Under the pieces are notes generated by a model, which was not told the DNA's origin, searched no databases, and worked only from the letters and a program-made list of their open reading frames with translations. The position numbers and the translations under genes are program-made. Shown one piece after another: positions 1-9,287 of a stretch of 64,000 nt of DNA (positions within the stretch are counted from its first letter, which is position 1; each line of letters begins with the position of its first letter). Source of the stretch: Enterobacter sp. 638 (GTDB lineage Bacteria; Pseudomonadota; Gammaproteobacteria; Enterobacterales; Enterobacteriaceae); NCBI RefSeq assembly GCF_000016325.1, contig NC_009436.1, forward strand, positions 868,001 through 932,000, given 5' to 3'.

Positions 1-1105
1 CGATAAGAGAGCGGATCAGGCAGATGATTTCTGCGCTGTCGTCGCTCATGGTCACAACGCCCACGTTCAGGGAGGTTTCTACCACGCCTTTCGCCACGTC
101 AGAGTTACGGATCACGCCGTTTGGCGTCGCGTTCAGCAGCTGAACAAAGCTGTCGCGTGACGGTTTGGTCAGCGCCGCTTTATCGCTGGATACGGCTTCC
201 AGAACCACGGTCAGATTTTTCTCTTTCGCGGCCAGTTCGTTTTTCAGGATATCCAGATACTCGGTCGACAGGTTTTTCAGCGCGTCGACTTTATCCGCGG
301 CAATGGCAACGGTCGCGAAGGCTTCACGTGGGATCGCGTTACGCAGCGTACCGCCGTTGAAATCCACCAGACGCAGATCCAGTTCGTCTGCGTGACCCGC
401 CAGGAAGCGCGCCAGCAGTTTGTTGGCATTACCCAAGCCCAGGTGAATATCACCGCCTGAGTGACCGCCTTTCAGCCCTTTCAGCGTCAGCTTGAAGGTC
501 TGGAAACCGGCCGGAACCGCTTCACGGGACAGCGGCAGCGTAGAGATAAAATCAATCCCGCCCGCGCAACCCATGTAGATCTCACCTTCTTCTTCTGAGT
601 CGGTGTTGATCAGGATATCTGCCTGCAGCCAGTTGGCCTGCAAACCGAATGCGCCGTCCATACCGGCTTCTTCGGTCATGGTCAGCAGCACTTCCAGCGG
701 ACCGTGTTCAACGCGATCGTCGGCCAGCACGGCCAGCGCTGACGCCATACCGATACCGTTATCCGCGCCGAGCGTCGTGCCGCGCGCTTTGATCCACTCG
801 CCGTCAATGTACGGCTGAATCGGATCTTTGGTGAAGTCGTGTTCAGTGTCGTTGTTCTTCTGCGGAACCATGTCCAGGTGCGCCTGAAGCACAACCGGTT
901 TACGGTTTTCCATCCCTGCGGTAGCCGCTTTACGAATCAGAATATTGCCAACCTGATCGCGTTCAGCGTGCAGGCCTTTTTCCTTCGCCCAGCCCATAAT
1001 ATGTTCGGCAAGCTGTTCTTCGTGATAGGACGGGTGAGGAATGGAACAGATTTTGGCAAAAATATCCCACAGCGGCTGTGGAGATAATTGAGACAGTTCA
1101 GACAC
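1..1105 (-). CDS. pepD: Cytosol aminopeptidase-type dipeptidase PepD (N-terminal part, cut by window start)
   Basis: Aminoacyl-histidine dipeptidase (peptidase D), a cytosolic M20-family metallopeptidase that splits dipeptides including carnosine-type substrates. The first ~368 codons are present; the family is about 485 residues, so the C-terminus lies outside the window. The start is a GTG at 1105 (MSELSQLSPQ) preceded by AAGGAG at good spacing. Metal-site motifs are visible in order: HLDMVPQ, GADNGIG, EEAGMDGA and TDSEEEGEI, then the dimerisation-domain motif GGHSGGD. It is transcribed away from gpt, as in E. coli. Identification rests on strong similarity to E. coli PepD; no abnormality is seen in the visible part. 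Confidence 0.95.
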   Translation of the reverse strand, partial: MSELSQLSPQPLWDIFAKICSIPHPSYHEEQLAEHIMGWAKEKGLHAERDQVGNILIRKAATAGMENRKPVVLQAHLDMVPQKNNDTEHDFTKDPIQPYIDGEWIKARGTTLGADNGIGMASALAVLADDRVEHGPLEVLLTMTEEAGMDGAFGLQANWLQADILINTDSEEEGEIYMGCAGGIDFISTLPLSREAVPAGFQTFKLTLKGLKGGHSGGDIHLGLGNANKLLARFLAGHADELDLRLVDFNGGTLRNAIPREAFATVAIAADKVDALKNLSTEYLDILKNELAAKEKNLTVVLEAVSSDKAALTKPSRDSFVQLLNATPNGVIRNSDVAKGVVETSLNVGVVTMSDDSAEIICLIRSLI

Positions 1106-1269
1106 GATGAGTCTCCTTGTCGTGGCGCTGCAACAAGCTTGCAGGTCACAGGGTTAGCAGATTAATAGTCACCACAAGTCGGGCTTGCGAGATAAGGTCG
1201 AGAATACCACTTTCTCCGTCTGCTGCTAGCATAATGCAAGTAAAAACTCCGGCCAGCGCCGCTTAATAC

Positions 1270-1298
1270 TGGTTTTTAGCGCATCAGATCTCTATAAT
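1270..1298 (+). promoter_or_regulatory. Probable gpt promoter
   Basis: A perfect TATAAT -10 (1293-1298) lies 67 bases before the gpt start. The -35 region 17 bases upstream (TGGTTT) is a poor match. The leader that follows closely resembles the E. coli gpt leader. The 1106-1364 interval between the divergent pepD and gpt genes holds no gene. Confidence 0.5.
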
Positions 1299-1364
1299 CT
1301 CGCGCAACCTATTTCCCCCTCGAACACTTTTTAAGCCGTATATACACAGGCTGGGACACTTCAC

Positions 1365-1823
1365 ATGAGCGAAAAATACGTCGTCACCTGGGACATGTTG
1401 CAGATTCACGCCCGCAAGCTTGCTGCGCGTCTGATGCCTTCTGAACAGTGGAAAGGCATTATTGCCGTTAGCCGTGGCGGTCTGGTGCCTGGCGCACTGC
1501 TGGCTCGTGAACTGGGTATTCGTCATGTTGATACCGTTTGCATCTCCAGCTATGACCACGATAACCAGCGTGAGCTGACCGTGCTGAAACGCGCTGAAGG
1601 CGATGGCGAAGGCTTTATCGTGATTGACGATCTGGTCGACACCGGCGGTACCGCGGTTGCGATCCGTGACATGTATCCAAAAGCGCATTTCGTCACGATT
1701 TTCGCCAAACCGGCCGGTCAGCCGCTGGTTGACGATTACGTTATCGATATCCCGCAGGATACCTGGATTGAACAGCCATGGGATATGGGCGTGGCTTTCG
1801 TCCCGCCAATTTCAGGCCGTTAA
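1365..1823 (+). CDS. gpt: Xanthine-guanine phosphoribosyltransferase
   Basis: Purine salvage enzyme that uses PRPP to convert guanine, xanthine and, less well, hypoxanthine to their nucleotides; tetrameric and membrane-associated in E. coli. The 152-residue length equals the E. coli protein. The PRPP-binding loop is seen as [12 protein letters not shown] near residue 90, followed by the conserved C-terminal segment. The ATG start at 1365 matches the family start MSEKYV. It stands alone between divergent pepD and downstream frsA, with its own terminator. No anomalies. Confidence 0.97.
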   Translation: MSEKYVVTWDMLQIHARKLAARLMPSEQWKGIIAVSRGGLVPGALLARELGIRHVDTVCISSYDHDNQRELTVLKRAEGDGEGFIVIDDLVDTGGTAVAIRDMYPKAHFVTIFAKPAGQPLVDDYVIDIPQDTWIEQPWDMGVAFVPPISGR

Positions 1824-1844
1824 TACCTCCTCGACATTATTTTT

Positions 1845-1876
1845 AACGCCCGGTGATGCCGGGCGTTGTTTTATTT
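1845..1876 (+). terminator. gpt intrinsic terminator
   Basis: Perfect 9-bp stem (AACGCCCGG / CCGGGCGTT, 1845-1853 and 1859-1867) with a 5-base loop, then a T-rich tract. It lies 21 bases after the gpt stop. Confidence 0.85.
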
Positions 1877-1932
1877 AGCCTGCACCGCGTTACAATAGCC
1901 GCTATGACACGTCATCATGGAGGCAGAGCGCA

Positions 1933-3177
1933 ATGACTCAGGCGAATCTCAGCGAAACCCTGTTCAAACCCCGTTTCAAGCACCCGGAAACGTCGACGCT
2001 GGTGCGTCGTTTCAACCCCGGCACTCAGCCCGCAGTTCAGTCCACCCTGGATGGCAAAACAGTGCCGCACTGGTATCGCATGATCAACCGCCTGATGTGG
2101 ATTTGGCGCGGTATTGACGCGCGTGAAATCCTCGAAGTCCAGGCGCGCATCGTCATGAGCGAAGCCGACCGTACCGACAGCGAACTTTACGATACCGTTG
2201 TGGGGTATCGTGGTGGAAACTGGATCTACGAGTGGGCCACGCAGGCGATGGTCTGGCAGCAAAAGGCGACACAGGAGCCAGATCAAACCCTCAGCGGCCA
2301 ACACTGGCTGCACGCCGCCAATCTCTACAGCATTGCGGCCTATCCCCATCTCAAAGGCGATGACCTGGCTGAACAAGCGCAGGCGCTGGCCAATCGTGCT
2401 TATGAAGAAGCGGCACAGCGATTACCCTGCAACATGCGTGAAATCGAATTCCCTATCCCCGGCGGTGCATCGGTGACCGGATTCTTGCATATGCCGCCAG
2501 GCGAAGGCCCGTTCCCGACGGTGCTGATGTGCGGCGGTCTCGACTCCCTGCAAATTGACTATTACAGCCTGTTTGAGCGTTACTTCGCACCAAAAGGGAT
2601 CGCGATGCTGACGCTGGATATGCCGTCGATCGGTTTTTCATCGAAATGGAAACTGACGCAAGATTCCAGTTTGCTGCACCAGCATGCGCTGAAAGCGCTC
2701 GAGAATATTCCGTGGGTGGATCACACCCGCGTGGCGGCATTTGGCTTCCGTTTTGGGGCCAACGTCGCGGTGCGCCTGGCATATCTGGAGTCGTCCCGTC
2801 TGAAAGCGGTCGCGTGTCTTGGGCCGGTAGTCCACGCGTTACTCAGCGACCCGCAGCGTCAGGCAAGTGTGCCGGAAATGTATCTGGACGTACTGGCAAG
2901 CCGCCTTGGCATGCATGATGCGTCAGATGAAGCGCTGCGCGTAGAACTGAACCGTTACTCGTTAAAAACGCAGGGTTTGCTGGGGCGTCGTTGCCCAACC
3001 CCGATGATGTCGGGTTTCTGGAAAAATGACCCGTTCAGCCCGGAAGAAGAGTCGCGTTTAATCACGTCGTCATCTTTGGATGGCAAACTGCTGGAGATCC
3101 CCTTCAGTCCGGTGTATCAGAATTTTGACAAAGGGCTGAAAGAGATTACACGTTGGATCACGCAGAGATTGTGTTAA
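1933..3177 (+). CDS. frsA: FrsA, alpha/beta-hydrolase-fold fermentation/respiration switch protein
   Basis: A 414-residue cytosolic protein of the alpha/beta-hydrolase fold (formerly YafA). In E. coli and Vibrio it binds unphosphorylated IIA-Glc of the glucose PTS and favours fermentation; its own enzymatic activity is disputed. The length is identical to E. coli FrsA and the N-terminus ([15 protein letters not shown]) matches. The region around GFRFGAN occupies the nucleophile-elbow position without a canonical GxSxG serine, as in the family. The start is the ATG at 1933, with GGAG 11 bases upstream. It lies between gpt and crl as in E. coli. Confidence 0.95.
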   Translation: MTQANLSETLFKPRFKHPETSTLVRRFNPGTQPAVQSTLDGKTVPHWYRMINRLMWIWRGIDAREILEVQARIVMSEADRTDSELYDTVVGYRGGNWIYEWATQAMVWQQKATQEPDQTLSGQHWLHAANLYSIAAYPHLKGDDLAEQAQALANRAYEEAAQRLPCNMREIEFPIPGGASVTGFLHMPPGEGPFPTVLMCGGLDSLQIDYYSLFERYFAPKGIAMLTLDMPSIGFSSKWKLTQDSSLLHQHALKALENIPWVDHTRVAAFGFRFGANVAVRLAYLESSRLKAVACLGPVVHALLSDPQRQASVPEMYLDVLASRLGMHDASDEALRVELNRYSLKTQGLLGRRCPTPMMSGFWKNDPFSPEEESRLITSSSLDGKLLEIPFSPVYQNFDKGLKEITRWITQRLC

Positions 3178-3234
3178 GAGATTGCTAAATTTTGATGGTT
3201 TGGTAAAACAGTGGACTGACAAAAGGAGATCGCA

Positions 3235-3636
3235 ATGACGTTACCGAGTGGACACCCGAAAAGCAGACTGATTAAGAAGTTCATGGCTCTTGGCCCATAC
3301 ATTCGTGAAGAGCAGTGTGAAGAGAATCGCTTTTTTTTCGACTGCCTGGCTGTATGCGTCAATGTGCAACCCGCTCCAGAAGAGCGTGAATTCTGGGGTT
3401 GGTGGATGGAAATGGAAGCCGAAGAAAAACGCTTCACCTACACCTATCATTTTGGTTTGTTCAATAAAGCGGGCCACTGGCAAGCGACGACCATTAAGGA
3501 TAAGGAAGTTGTCGAGCGTCTGGAGCAAACCTTGCGTGGATTCCATGAAAAAGCGCGTGCTTTGCTGGAGACCTTTGAACTTAAGCTCGAACCTGCTGAT
3601 GATTTTACCAACGAAAAGCTGAAGCTCTCCGCGTAA
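3235..3636 (+). CDS. crl: Sigma factor-binding protein Crl
   Basis: Small cytosolic activator that binds RpoS (sigma-S) and promotes its assembly with core RNA polymerase, boosting curli and general stress genes at low temperature. It has 133 residues, the usual length, starting [10 protein letters not shown]. The W/Y-rich central segment ([19 protein letters not shown]) is characteristic. AAAGGAGA stands 6-8 bases before the ATG. It is followed by a bidirectional terminator shared with convergent phoE. Confidence 0.95.
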   Translation: MTLPSGHPKSRLIKKFMALGPYIREEQCEENRFFFDCLAVCVNVQPAPEEREFWGWWMEMEAEEKRFTYTYHFGLFNKAGHWQATTIKDKEVVERLEQTLRGFHEKARALLETFELKLEPADDFTNEKLKLSA

Positions 3637-3646
3637 ATCGTGCAAT

Positions 3647-3680
3647 AAAAAACCCGGCCACTTTCGCGCCGGGTTTTTTT
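3647..3680. terminator. Bidirectional terminator between crl and phoE
   Basis: AAAAACCCGGC and its complement flank a short loop, with an A-tract on the left and a T-tract on the right. It can therefore end both the rightward crl and the leftward phoE transcripts. Confidence 0.85.
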
Positions 3681-3691
3681 ATATCTGAATA

Positions 3692-4744
3692 TTAGAACTG
3701 GTAAGTCATACCAAGCGCAACGATGTCGTCGTTGTTCACGCCCAGTTTATTTTTGTCGTCGAGTTGGTTGATTTTATAATCAACAAACGCTGACATATTT
3801 TTGTTGAAATAATAGGTCGCGCCGACGTCGATGTATTTGACCAGATCTTCATCGCCAATACCTTCGATATCCTTGCCTTTAGACTGCACATAACCCAGGG
3901 ATGGACGCAGACCAAAGTCAAACTGATATTGCGCGACGACTTCGAAGTTCTGCGCTTTATTCGCAAAACCACCTGAAATTGGGGTCATATTGCGCGTTTC
4001 AGAATACATTGCGGCCAGGTAAATATCGTTCGCGTCATATTTCAGACCCGTTGCCCAGGCTTCCGCTTTTTTGCCATCGCCACGCGCCAGCAGGTTCTGA
4101 TCGTCGGTACGGTCAGAGCTGGTGTATGCGCCGCTGACGGCGAAATCGCTGCCGCCGAAATCATACGTCAGAGAGGTACCAAAGCCGTCGCCGTTCTGTT
4201 TTTTAACATCACGGTCTTCGTTTTTGCCCTGATATTGCAGGGTCATATCCAGGCCATCAATCACGCCGAAGAAGTCGGTATTGCGGTATGTCGCAAGGCC
4301 TGAGGCGCGTTTGGTCATAAAGTTATCGGTCTGAGCAGAAGAGTCACCGCCGAATTCCGGGAACATATCGGTCCAGGCTTCCACGTCATACAGCGCGCCC
4401 AGGTTACGGCCGTAATCCAGGGAGCCAAAGTCTTTCAATTTCAGGCCAGCAAATGCCAGACGGGTTTTCTGCGTTGAATCGCTCTCGGCTTTGTTACCCG
4501 AGAATTCTGCTTCCCAGCGACCGTAACCGGTCAGCTGATCGTTAATTTGCGTTTCACCTTTGAAGCCAAAACGAACGTAGGTCTGGTCACCGTCTTTAGC
4601 ATCATTATCACTGATATAATGCATGGCTTTAACTTTGCCGTACACGTCCAGTTTATTTCCGTTTTTATTATAAACTTCAGCTGCCTGTACGGATGCGGAT
4701 GCGACAACGCTCATTACCACTAATGCCAGAGTGCTCTTTTTCAT
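3692..4744 (-). CDS. phoE: Outer-membrane phosphoporin PhoE
   Basis: Trimeric 16-stranded beta-barrel porin induced by phosphate starvation, allowing uptake of anions and phosphate compounds. It has 350 residues (E. coli 351). A signal peptide is seen ([21 protein letters not shown], cleaved before AEVYNK). The constriction-loop motif PEFGGDS and the C-terminal aromatic Phe (TYQF) needed for Bam recognition are present. An in-frame TTG two codons upstream (4750) is open but has no merit: the ATG at 4744 gives the family N-terminus with AGGA upstream. It is divergent from proB; a Pho box lies upstream. Confidence 0.95.
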   Translation of the reverse strand: MKKSTLALVVMSVVASASVQAAEVYNKNGNKLDVYGKVKAMHYISDNDAKDGDQTYVRFGFKGETQINDQLTGYGRWEAEFSGNKAESDSTQKTRLAFAGLKLKDFGSLDYGRNLGALYDVEAWTDMFPEFGGDSSAQTDNFMTKRASGLATYRNTDFFGVIDGLDMTLQYQGKNEDRDVKKQNGDGFGTSLTYDFGGSDFAVSGAYTSSDRTDDQNLLARGDGKKAEAWATGLKYDANDIYLAAMYSETRNMTPISGGFANKAQNFEVVAQYQFDFGLRPSLGYVQSKGKDIEGIGDEDLVKYIDVGATYYFNKNMSAFVDYKINQLDDKNKLGVNNDDIVALGMTYQF

Positions 4745-4843
4745 TTTCAATCCTGATATTTTTTAAAACGCGCTAATATTCGCTGAGCAATAAGATTCGG
4801 TTTATTACCCCGTGAAAAACAGGATGGTTTTTATCGTCCGGGG

Positions 4844-4861
4844 ATGAACGTTTTATGACAA
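4844..4861 (-). promoter_or_regulatory. Pho box (PhoB site) for phoE
   Basis: Reading leftward, TTGTCATAAAACGTTCAT matches the 18-base Pho-box consensus (two CTGTCAT half-sites 11 bases apart) at about 15 of 18 positions. It lies about 100 bases before the phoE start. PhoB control of phoE is established in E. coli; here it is inferred from the match. The whole 4745-5049 interval holds no gene. Confidence 0.65.
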
Positions 4862-4898
4862 AGTAAGAATATGTATAAAAAAGTCACATTTATTTTTT

Positions 4899-4916
4899 CG
4901 GTAATAAAACTGTCAA
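4899..4916 (+). promoter_or_regulatory. Second Pho-box-like site in inverse orientation
   Basis: Reading rightward, CGGTAATAAAACTGTCAA also matches the Pho-box consensus at about 15 of 18 positions, opposite in orientation to the site at 4844-4861 and 38 bases from it. The E. coli phoE promoter is reported to have an upstream Pho box in reversed orientation, so this may be the counterpart. It could alternatively affect proB. Confidence 0.45.
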
Positions 4917-5049
4917 CATCTGCCGCTACGCTTCCTGATCCCGCACAACAAATTATCGTGCTTTGTGCTATGGCAGTTGGCAACGGCGCTGAGTCCTGTT
5001 AAAACGTCTGATTACATCATTTTCCCTTATTGTTGAATGGCAGAGAATC

Positions 5050-6153
5050 ATGAGTGACAGCCAGACGCTGGTGGTAAAACTCGGTACCAGTGTTTTAACA
5101 GGCGGATCGCGCCGCCTCAATCGCGCCCACATTGTTGAACTTGTCCGCCAGTGCGCACAGCTTCATGCCGCAGGTCACCGTATCGTTATCGTCACATCCG
5201 GGGCGATTGCTGCCGGGCGTGAACATCTGGGATACCCCGAACTGCCCGCGACGATCGCCTCCAAACAACTGCTGGCCGCCGTGGGACAAAGCCGACTGAT
5301 TCAACTGTGGGAACAGCTGTTCTCAATCTATGGCATTCACGTGGGGCAGATGCTGTTAACCCGTGCAGACATGGAAGATCGCGAGCGTTTCCTGAATGCG
5401 CGCGACACCCTGCGGGCGCTGCTCGATAACAATATCGTTCCGGTCATTAACGAGAACGATGCCGTCGCGACGGCTGAAATCAAAGTCGGCGATAACGATA
5501 ATCTCTCCGCGCTGGCAGCCATTCTTGCCGGTGCCGATAAATTGCTGCTGCTCACCGATCAGCAGGGTTTGTTCACCGCCGATCCGCGCAATAATCCGCA
5601 GGCCGAGCTGATAAAAGATGTTCACGGTATTGATGACGCGCTGCGTGCCATCGCCGGTGACAGCGTGTCGGGCCTGGGCACTGGCGGCATGGGCACGAAA
5701 TTACAGGCCGCTGACGTGGCGTGTCGCGCCGGTATCGACACGATCATTGCTGCGGGTAGCCGTCCGGGGGTGATTGGCGACGTGATGGAAGGCATTTCCG
5801 TTGGCACGCTTTTCCACGCTGAAGCTACGCCGCTAGAAAACCGTAAACGCTGGATCTTTGGCGCGCCGCCTGCCGGTGAAATCACCGTCGATGAAGGTGC
5901 CACCGCCGCGATTCTGGAAAGGGGGAGCTCATTACTTCCTAAAGGGATTAAAAGCGTGACAGGTAACTTCTCCCGTGGTGAAGTGATTCGTATCTGTAAC
6001 CTTGAAGGACGCGACATCGCTCACGGTGTGACGCGCTATAACAGTGACGCGCTGCGCCGTATTGCCGGCCACCACTCACAACAAATCGACGCCATTCTGG
6101 GCTACGAATACGGTCCGGTCGCTGTGCATCGCGACGATATGATTATTCGCTAA
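5050..6153 (+). CDS. proB: Glutamate 5-kinase
   Basis: First enzyme of proline synthesis: ATP-dependent phosphorylation of glutamate to gamma-glutamyl phosphate, feedback-inhibited by proline. 367 residues, as in E. coli, with the amino-acid kinase domain (VVKLGTSVL at residues 8-16, [22 protein letters not shown]) and a C-terminal PUA domain (about residues 275-367). The ATG start gives the family N-terminus [10 protein letters not shown]. It is followed 10 bases later by proA in one operon. Confidence 0.97.
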   Translation: MSDSQTLVVKLGTSVLTGGSRRLNRAHIVELVRQCAQLHAAGHRIVIVTSGAIAAGREHLGYPELPATIASKQLLAAVGQSRLIQLWEQLFSIYGIHVGQMLLTRADMEDRERFLNARDTLRALLDNNIVPVINENDAVATAEIKVGDNDNLSALAAILAGADKLLLLTDQQGLFTADPRNNPQAELIKDVHGIDDALRAIAGDSVSGLGTGGMGTKLQAADVACRAGIDTIIAAGSRPGVIGDVMEGISVGTLFHAEATPLENRKRWIFGAPPAGEITVDEGATAAILERGSSLLPKGIKSVTGNFSRGEVIRICNLEGRDIAHGVTRYNSDALRRIAGHHSQQIDAILGYEYGPVAVHRDDMIIR

Positions 6154-6163
6154 GGAGCCAAAT

Positions 6164-7417
6164 ATGCTGGAACAAATGGGCGCAGCTGCCAAAGCCGCCT
6201 CTTACAAGCTGGCGCTCCTTTCCAGCCGCGAGAAAAATCGCGTTCTGGAAAAAATCGCTGATTATCTGGAAGGGCAGTCAGAACAGATTTTGCTCGCCAA
6301 CGAACAAGATTTAGCCGAAGCCCGTGCTAACGGCCTGAGCGACGCGATGCTGGATCGTCTGGCGCTGAACCCTGCGCGTCTGAAAAGCATTGCCGATGAC
6401 GTGCGTCAGGTGTGCAATCTTGCCGATCCGGTTGGGCAGGTGATCGACGGTGGGCTACTCGACAGCGGCCTGCGCCTTGAACGTCGCCGCGTGCCGCTTG
6501 GCGTGGTTGGCGTGATCTATGAAGCGCGTCCGAACGTCACCGTTGACGTCGCCTCTCTGTGCCTGAAAACCGGCAACGCTGCCATTTTGCGCGGGGGCAA
6601 AGAAACATGGCGCACTAATGCCGCCACCGTCAAAGTGATTCAGCAAGCGCTGGAAGAGTGCGGTTTGCCAGCAGGTGCCGTTCAGGCGATTGAAAGCCCG
6701 GATCGTGCGCTGGTGAACGAAATGCTGCGCATGGACAAATACATCGACATGTTGATCCCACGTGGCGGTGCGGGCCTGCATAAACTGTGTCGCGAGCAAT
6801 CGACCATTCCAGTGATTACCGGCGGTATCGGCGTGTGCCATATTGTGGTGGATGACAGCGCCGAGATTGAGCCTGCGCTGAAGATTATCGTCAACGCTAA
6901 AACCCAGCGTCCAAGCACTTGTAATACCGTCGAGACGCTGTTGGTTCATCAGGATATTGCCGACACATTCTTGCCTGCGCTGAGTCAGCAAATGGCCGAG
7001 AGTGGCGTTACGTTGCATGCTGATCCCCGCGCGTTAGCTTTGCTGCAGGATGGCCCGGCGAAAGTCGAAGCCGTAAAATCAGAGCAGTATGACGACGAGT
7101 ATTTGTCGCTGGATCTGAACGTAAAAGTCGTTGCGGATCTGGATGATGCCATTGCGCACATTCGTGAACACGGTACGCAGCACTCCGACGCGATCCTCAC
7201 CCGCAAGCTCAGTCACGGCAATCGCTTTATCAACGAAGTGGACTCTTCTGCCGTCTACGTGAATGCGTCAACGCGTTTCACCGACGGCGGACAGTTTGGT
7301 TTGGGCGCAGAAGTGGCAGTGAGTACACAAAAACTGCACGCGCGCGGGCCAATGGGTCTGGAAGCGCTGACCACCTACAAGTGGATTGGCTACGGCGATG
7401 ATACGATTCGTGCGTAA
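6164..7417 (+). CDS. proA: Gamma-glutamyl phosphate reductase (glutamate-5-semialdehyde dehydrogenase)
   Basis: Second enzyme of proline synthesis, NADPH-dependent reduction of gamma-glutamyl phosphate to glutamate-5-semialdehyde, acting with ProB. 417 residues, as in E. coli. The catalytic cysteine lies in [13 protein letters not shown], and the aldehyde-dehydrogenase motif [12 protein letters not shown] is near the C-terminus. AAGGAG stands before the ATG. It is the last gene of the conserved chromosomal block before thrW. Confidence 0.97.
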   Translation: MLEQMGAAAKAASYKLALLSSREKNRVLEKIADYLEGQSEQILLANEQDLAEARANGLSDAMLDRLALNPARLKSIADDVRQVCNLADPVGQVIDGGLLDSGLRLERRRVPLGVVGVIYEARPNVTVDVASLCLKTGNAAILRGGKETWRTNAATVKVIQQALEECGLPAGAVQAIESPDRALVNEMLRMDKYIDMLIPRGGAGLHKLCREQSTIPVITGGIGVCHIVVDDSAEIEPALKIIVNAKTQRPSTCNTVETLLVHQDIADTFLPALSQQMAESGVTLHADPRALALLQDGPAKVEAVKSEQYDDEYLSLDLNVKVVADLDDAIAHIREHGTQHSDAILTRKLSHGNRFINEVDSSAVYVNASTRFTDGGQFGLGAEVAVSTQKLHARGPMGLEALTTYKWIGYGDDTIRA

Positions 7418-7463
7418 TTAAAACGTGGGTGATGCAAAAACAGGCACTTGATTCATAAGGCCA

Positions 7464-7492
7464 TTGACGCATCACCCCGTTAGTTTTAACCT
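7464..7492 (+). promoter_or_regulatory. Probable thrW promoter
   Basis: TTGACG (7464-7469), a 17-base spacer and TAACCT (7487-7492) lie 38 bases before the tRNA. An inverted repeat GGGTGATGC (7427-7435) / GCATCACCC (7469-7477) overlaps the -35 and may act as the proA terminator. Confidence 0.5.
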
Positions 7493-7529
7493 TTTGCCCC
7501 GTGGTTACATTCGTAGCCGGCCTTTCAGG

Positions 7530-7605
7530 GCCGATATAGCTCAGTTGGTAGAGCAGCGCATTCGTAATGCGAAGGTCGTAGGTTCGACTCCTATTATCGG
7601 CACCA
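7530..7605 (+). tRNA. thrW: tRNA-Thr (anticodon CGU)
   Basis: A 76-base cloverleaf: acceptor stem GCCGATA/TATCGGC, D-arm with AGCTCAGTTGGTAGAGC, anticodon stem GCATT/AATGC enclosing loop TTCGTAA (anticodon CGT, reading ACG), T-arm with GGTTCGACTCC, discriminator A and encoded CCA. It sits directly after proA, the position of thrW in E. coli, a known integration hotspot. The 3' half, from 7560, belongs to the attL core of the prophage, so the integrated phage supplies the functional 3' end. Confidence 0.97.
7560..7599 (+). repeat. attL core (40-base direct repeat)
   Basis: Starts ATTCGTAATGCG and ends CCTATTATCG; identical to 44703-44742. It covers the anticodon-loop to acceptor-stem part of thrW and restores a complete tRNA gene at the left junction. 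Confidence 0.92.
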
Positions 7606-7619
7606 GTATCTACGCGGCT

Positions 7620-8783
7620 TCACGCGATATTCACCAGTTCGACAAAAGCGTCTTGTGCCATATTTGTGCCATTCCCCGCCAGGAATGAGTCGATTTGCAT
7701 GGCATGCTGCGTCAGGTGATTCGGTGCCAGATGCGCATAACGCTGCACCATCTCGATACTTTCCCACCCGCCCATTTCCTGCAGCGCACTGAGTGGCACG
7801 CCGGACTGCACAAGCCAGCTCGCCCAGGTGTGCCGCAGGTCATGGAAGCGGAAATTTTCTATACCCGCCCGCCTTAACGCTGCGCGCCATGCCGTGTTAG
7901 CATCAGATCGCATTTTCCGTACAGCCTTTGTTCTCGTACCATCCGGACGAACGGATGATTCAGTGTGAACAAAGACCCACCGGTTATGTTTCCCCAGCTG
8001 ATCCCGCAGCACCTTACAGGCCGAATCGTTCAGGGCGACGCCAATCGCCCTTCCTGCTTTTGCGTCCTCGGGATGAATCCACGCTACCTTCCTTTGCATA
8101 TCAATTTGCGACCACTCCAGATCGGTGATGTTCGATCTGCGCAGCCCTGTCGCCAGAGCAAAAATAACGACAGGCTTCATATGCCCGGGAAGCTCCCGGA
8201 TCAGGTTTGCCGCTTCCTCTTTGGTCAGCCAGCGAATACGCTTGTTTTTCGGTACCGGGCATTTGATATTCGGCGCTTTGGCTATCCATCGCCATTCGTT
8301 GGCCGCGCAACGCAGTAACGCCCGGATGAAGGCGAGGTGCGTCGCCTTGGTGGCCGCCGCCGCCGGCTTATCCTTGAATTCAGGAACCGGCTTCCCCCTT
8401 CTCAGCAGGCTATCCCGCCTCGCTTCCCAGTTCATTCGATGCTTACGATTAACCATCGTGCTCACTGCCGAGAGTATTCTGTCCTCGGTGATCGCTGACA
8501 AATCCATTCCCATGAAGTGCAACCGCCAGAAACCGATCCGGCTTTTGTCATCGTCCAGGCTTTTCTTGTGCTGCTTTTCGTTAAGCCAGCGAACGCACGC
8601 TTCATCGAACGTTCGCGGCTTAAATTCTCCCATCTTATCAACTCGCCATGCTTCAGCTTTCAGCTGGTCATGGAGCTCCTGCGCTTGCCTTTTGTCCGCT
8701 GTCCCAAGAGAGCGTCTAACTCTGCTCCCACCAGGCGTAACGAAGTCGCAGTGCCACGTACCGGCACGTTGTTTGATTGACAT
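7620..8783 (-). CDS. int: Prophage site-specific tyrosine integrase
   Basis: Catalyses integration and excision at the thrW att site. 387 residues: N-terminal arm-binding domain (residues 1-55), core-binding SAM-like domain (about 57-170) and catalytic domain (about 185-355). Catalytic residues are visible: Arg215 (ATGLRRSN), His314 and Arg317 (FHDLRHTW), Trp340 and nucleophile Tyr349 (VQRYAHL). The ATG at 8783 has AGGAGG seven bases upstream. The stop lies only 15 bases from the end of thrW. Its 5' end lies inside the xis-like gene, a lambda-like int/xis overlap. A decayed copy of the 3' end of a related integrase follows attR. Confidence 0.95.
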   Translation of the reverse strand: MSIKQRAGTWHCDFVTPGGSRVRRSLGTADKRQAQELHDQLKAEAWRVDKMGEFKPRTFDEACVRWLNEKQHKKSLDDDKSRIGFWRLHFMGMDLSAITEDRILSAVSTMVNRKHRMNWEARRDSLLRRGKPVPEFKDKPAAAATKATHLAFIRALLRCAANEWRWIAKAPNIKCPVPKNKRIRWLTKEEAANLIRELPGHMKPVVIFALATGLRRSNITDLEWSQIDMQRKVAWIHPEDAKAGRAIGVALNDSACKVLRDQLGKHNRWVFVHTESSVRPDGTRTKAVRKMRSDANTAWRAALRRAGIENFRFHDLRHTWASWLVQSGVPLSALQEMGGWESIEMVQRYAHLAPNHLTQHAMQIDSFLAGNGTNMAQDAFVELVNIA

Positions 8784-9007
8784 GCTTTATCCTCCTGCAC
8801 ATCAACCGCATTCACGGGTTGATTGTGGATCGGGTTCTTCACCGCCGCAACACAGTCTGTCTTGCAGATTAGGTACGGGCTTTTTTTCTTGTGCGGATTC
8901 TTTCTGGTAGCAGCCAGGCGACCGGACTTTATCCACTGGGCGATTGTGCCCTTATCCACTTTAAGAAAGGCCGCCGCCTCATCTCTGGTGAAAATTTCTT
9001 CTTCCAT
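8660..9007 (-). CDS. Excisionase-like helix-turn-helix protein
   Basis: 115 residues. Residues 5-45 ([26 protein letters not shown]) form a MerR/AlpA-type winged helix-turn-helix typical of phage excisionases and directionality factors. The remaining ~70 residues have no recognised domain. Its end overlaps the start of the integrase by 124 bases, larger than usual, so the C-terminal extension may be constrained by the int N-terminal coding sequence. GGAG lies 8 bases before the ATG. It is expected to bind the left att arm and direct excision; function is inferred from fold and position. Confidence 0.75.
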   Translation of the reverse strand: MEEEIFTRDEAAAFLKVDKGTIAQWIKSGRLAATRKNPHKKKSPYLICKTDCVAAVKNPIHNQPVNAVDVQEDKACQSNNVPVRGTATSLRLVGAELDALLGQRTKGKRRSSMTS

Positions 9008-9047
9008 CGATGTTCTCCAGTGGCCCCGGCGGGGCCGTGGTAAATGT

Positions 9048-9287
9048 TCAGTGCGTCTGCACTGGCAGATTGCGCAGCCGACGAAAGCCGATCATTGCGG
9101 TTGCGACATAGCTGGTGGCCCGGTTGACCACCTCGACAGTGACCTTTATTCCGTCAACCACGACGGTGTAATTGGTCCGGTGCTTCTGCCTGCTGTAATC
9201 ACCGAACTTCTCGTGGTGCGACGCCAGTGCAGCATCACAAGCGCGACGACCAATCGGAGATTGTTTACTGCGATTAATGAGTTTCAT
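9048..9287 (-). CDS. DUF4060 family phage protein
   Basis: 79 residues. Recognisable as DUF4060 by MKLINRSKQSPIGRRACDAAL at the start and the YVATAMIGFRRLRNLP ending. The family is confined to lambdoid phages and prophages and has no known function. Its ATG overlaps the stop of the methylase gene by four bases (ATGA), indicating translational coupling in the leftward early operon. Confidence 0.8.
   Translation of the reverse strand: MKLINRSKQSPIGRRACDAALASHHEKFGDYSRQKHRTNYTVVVDGIKVTVEVVNRATSYVATAMIGFRRLRNLPVQTH

Noticed and set aside
8125..8910. 261-codon frame antisense to the integrase
   Set aside because: Codon pattern is a mirror of the int gene, Ser/Arg-rich, without a ribosome site; shadow frame.
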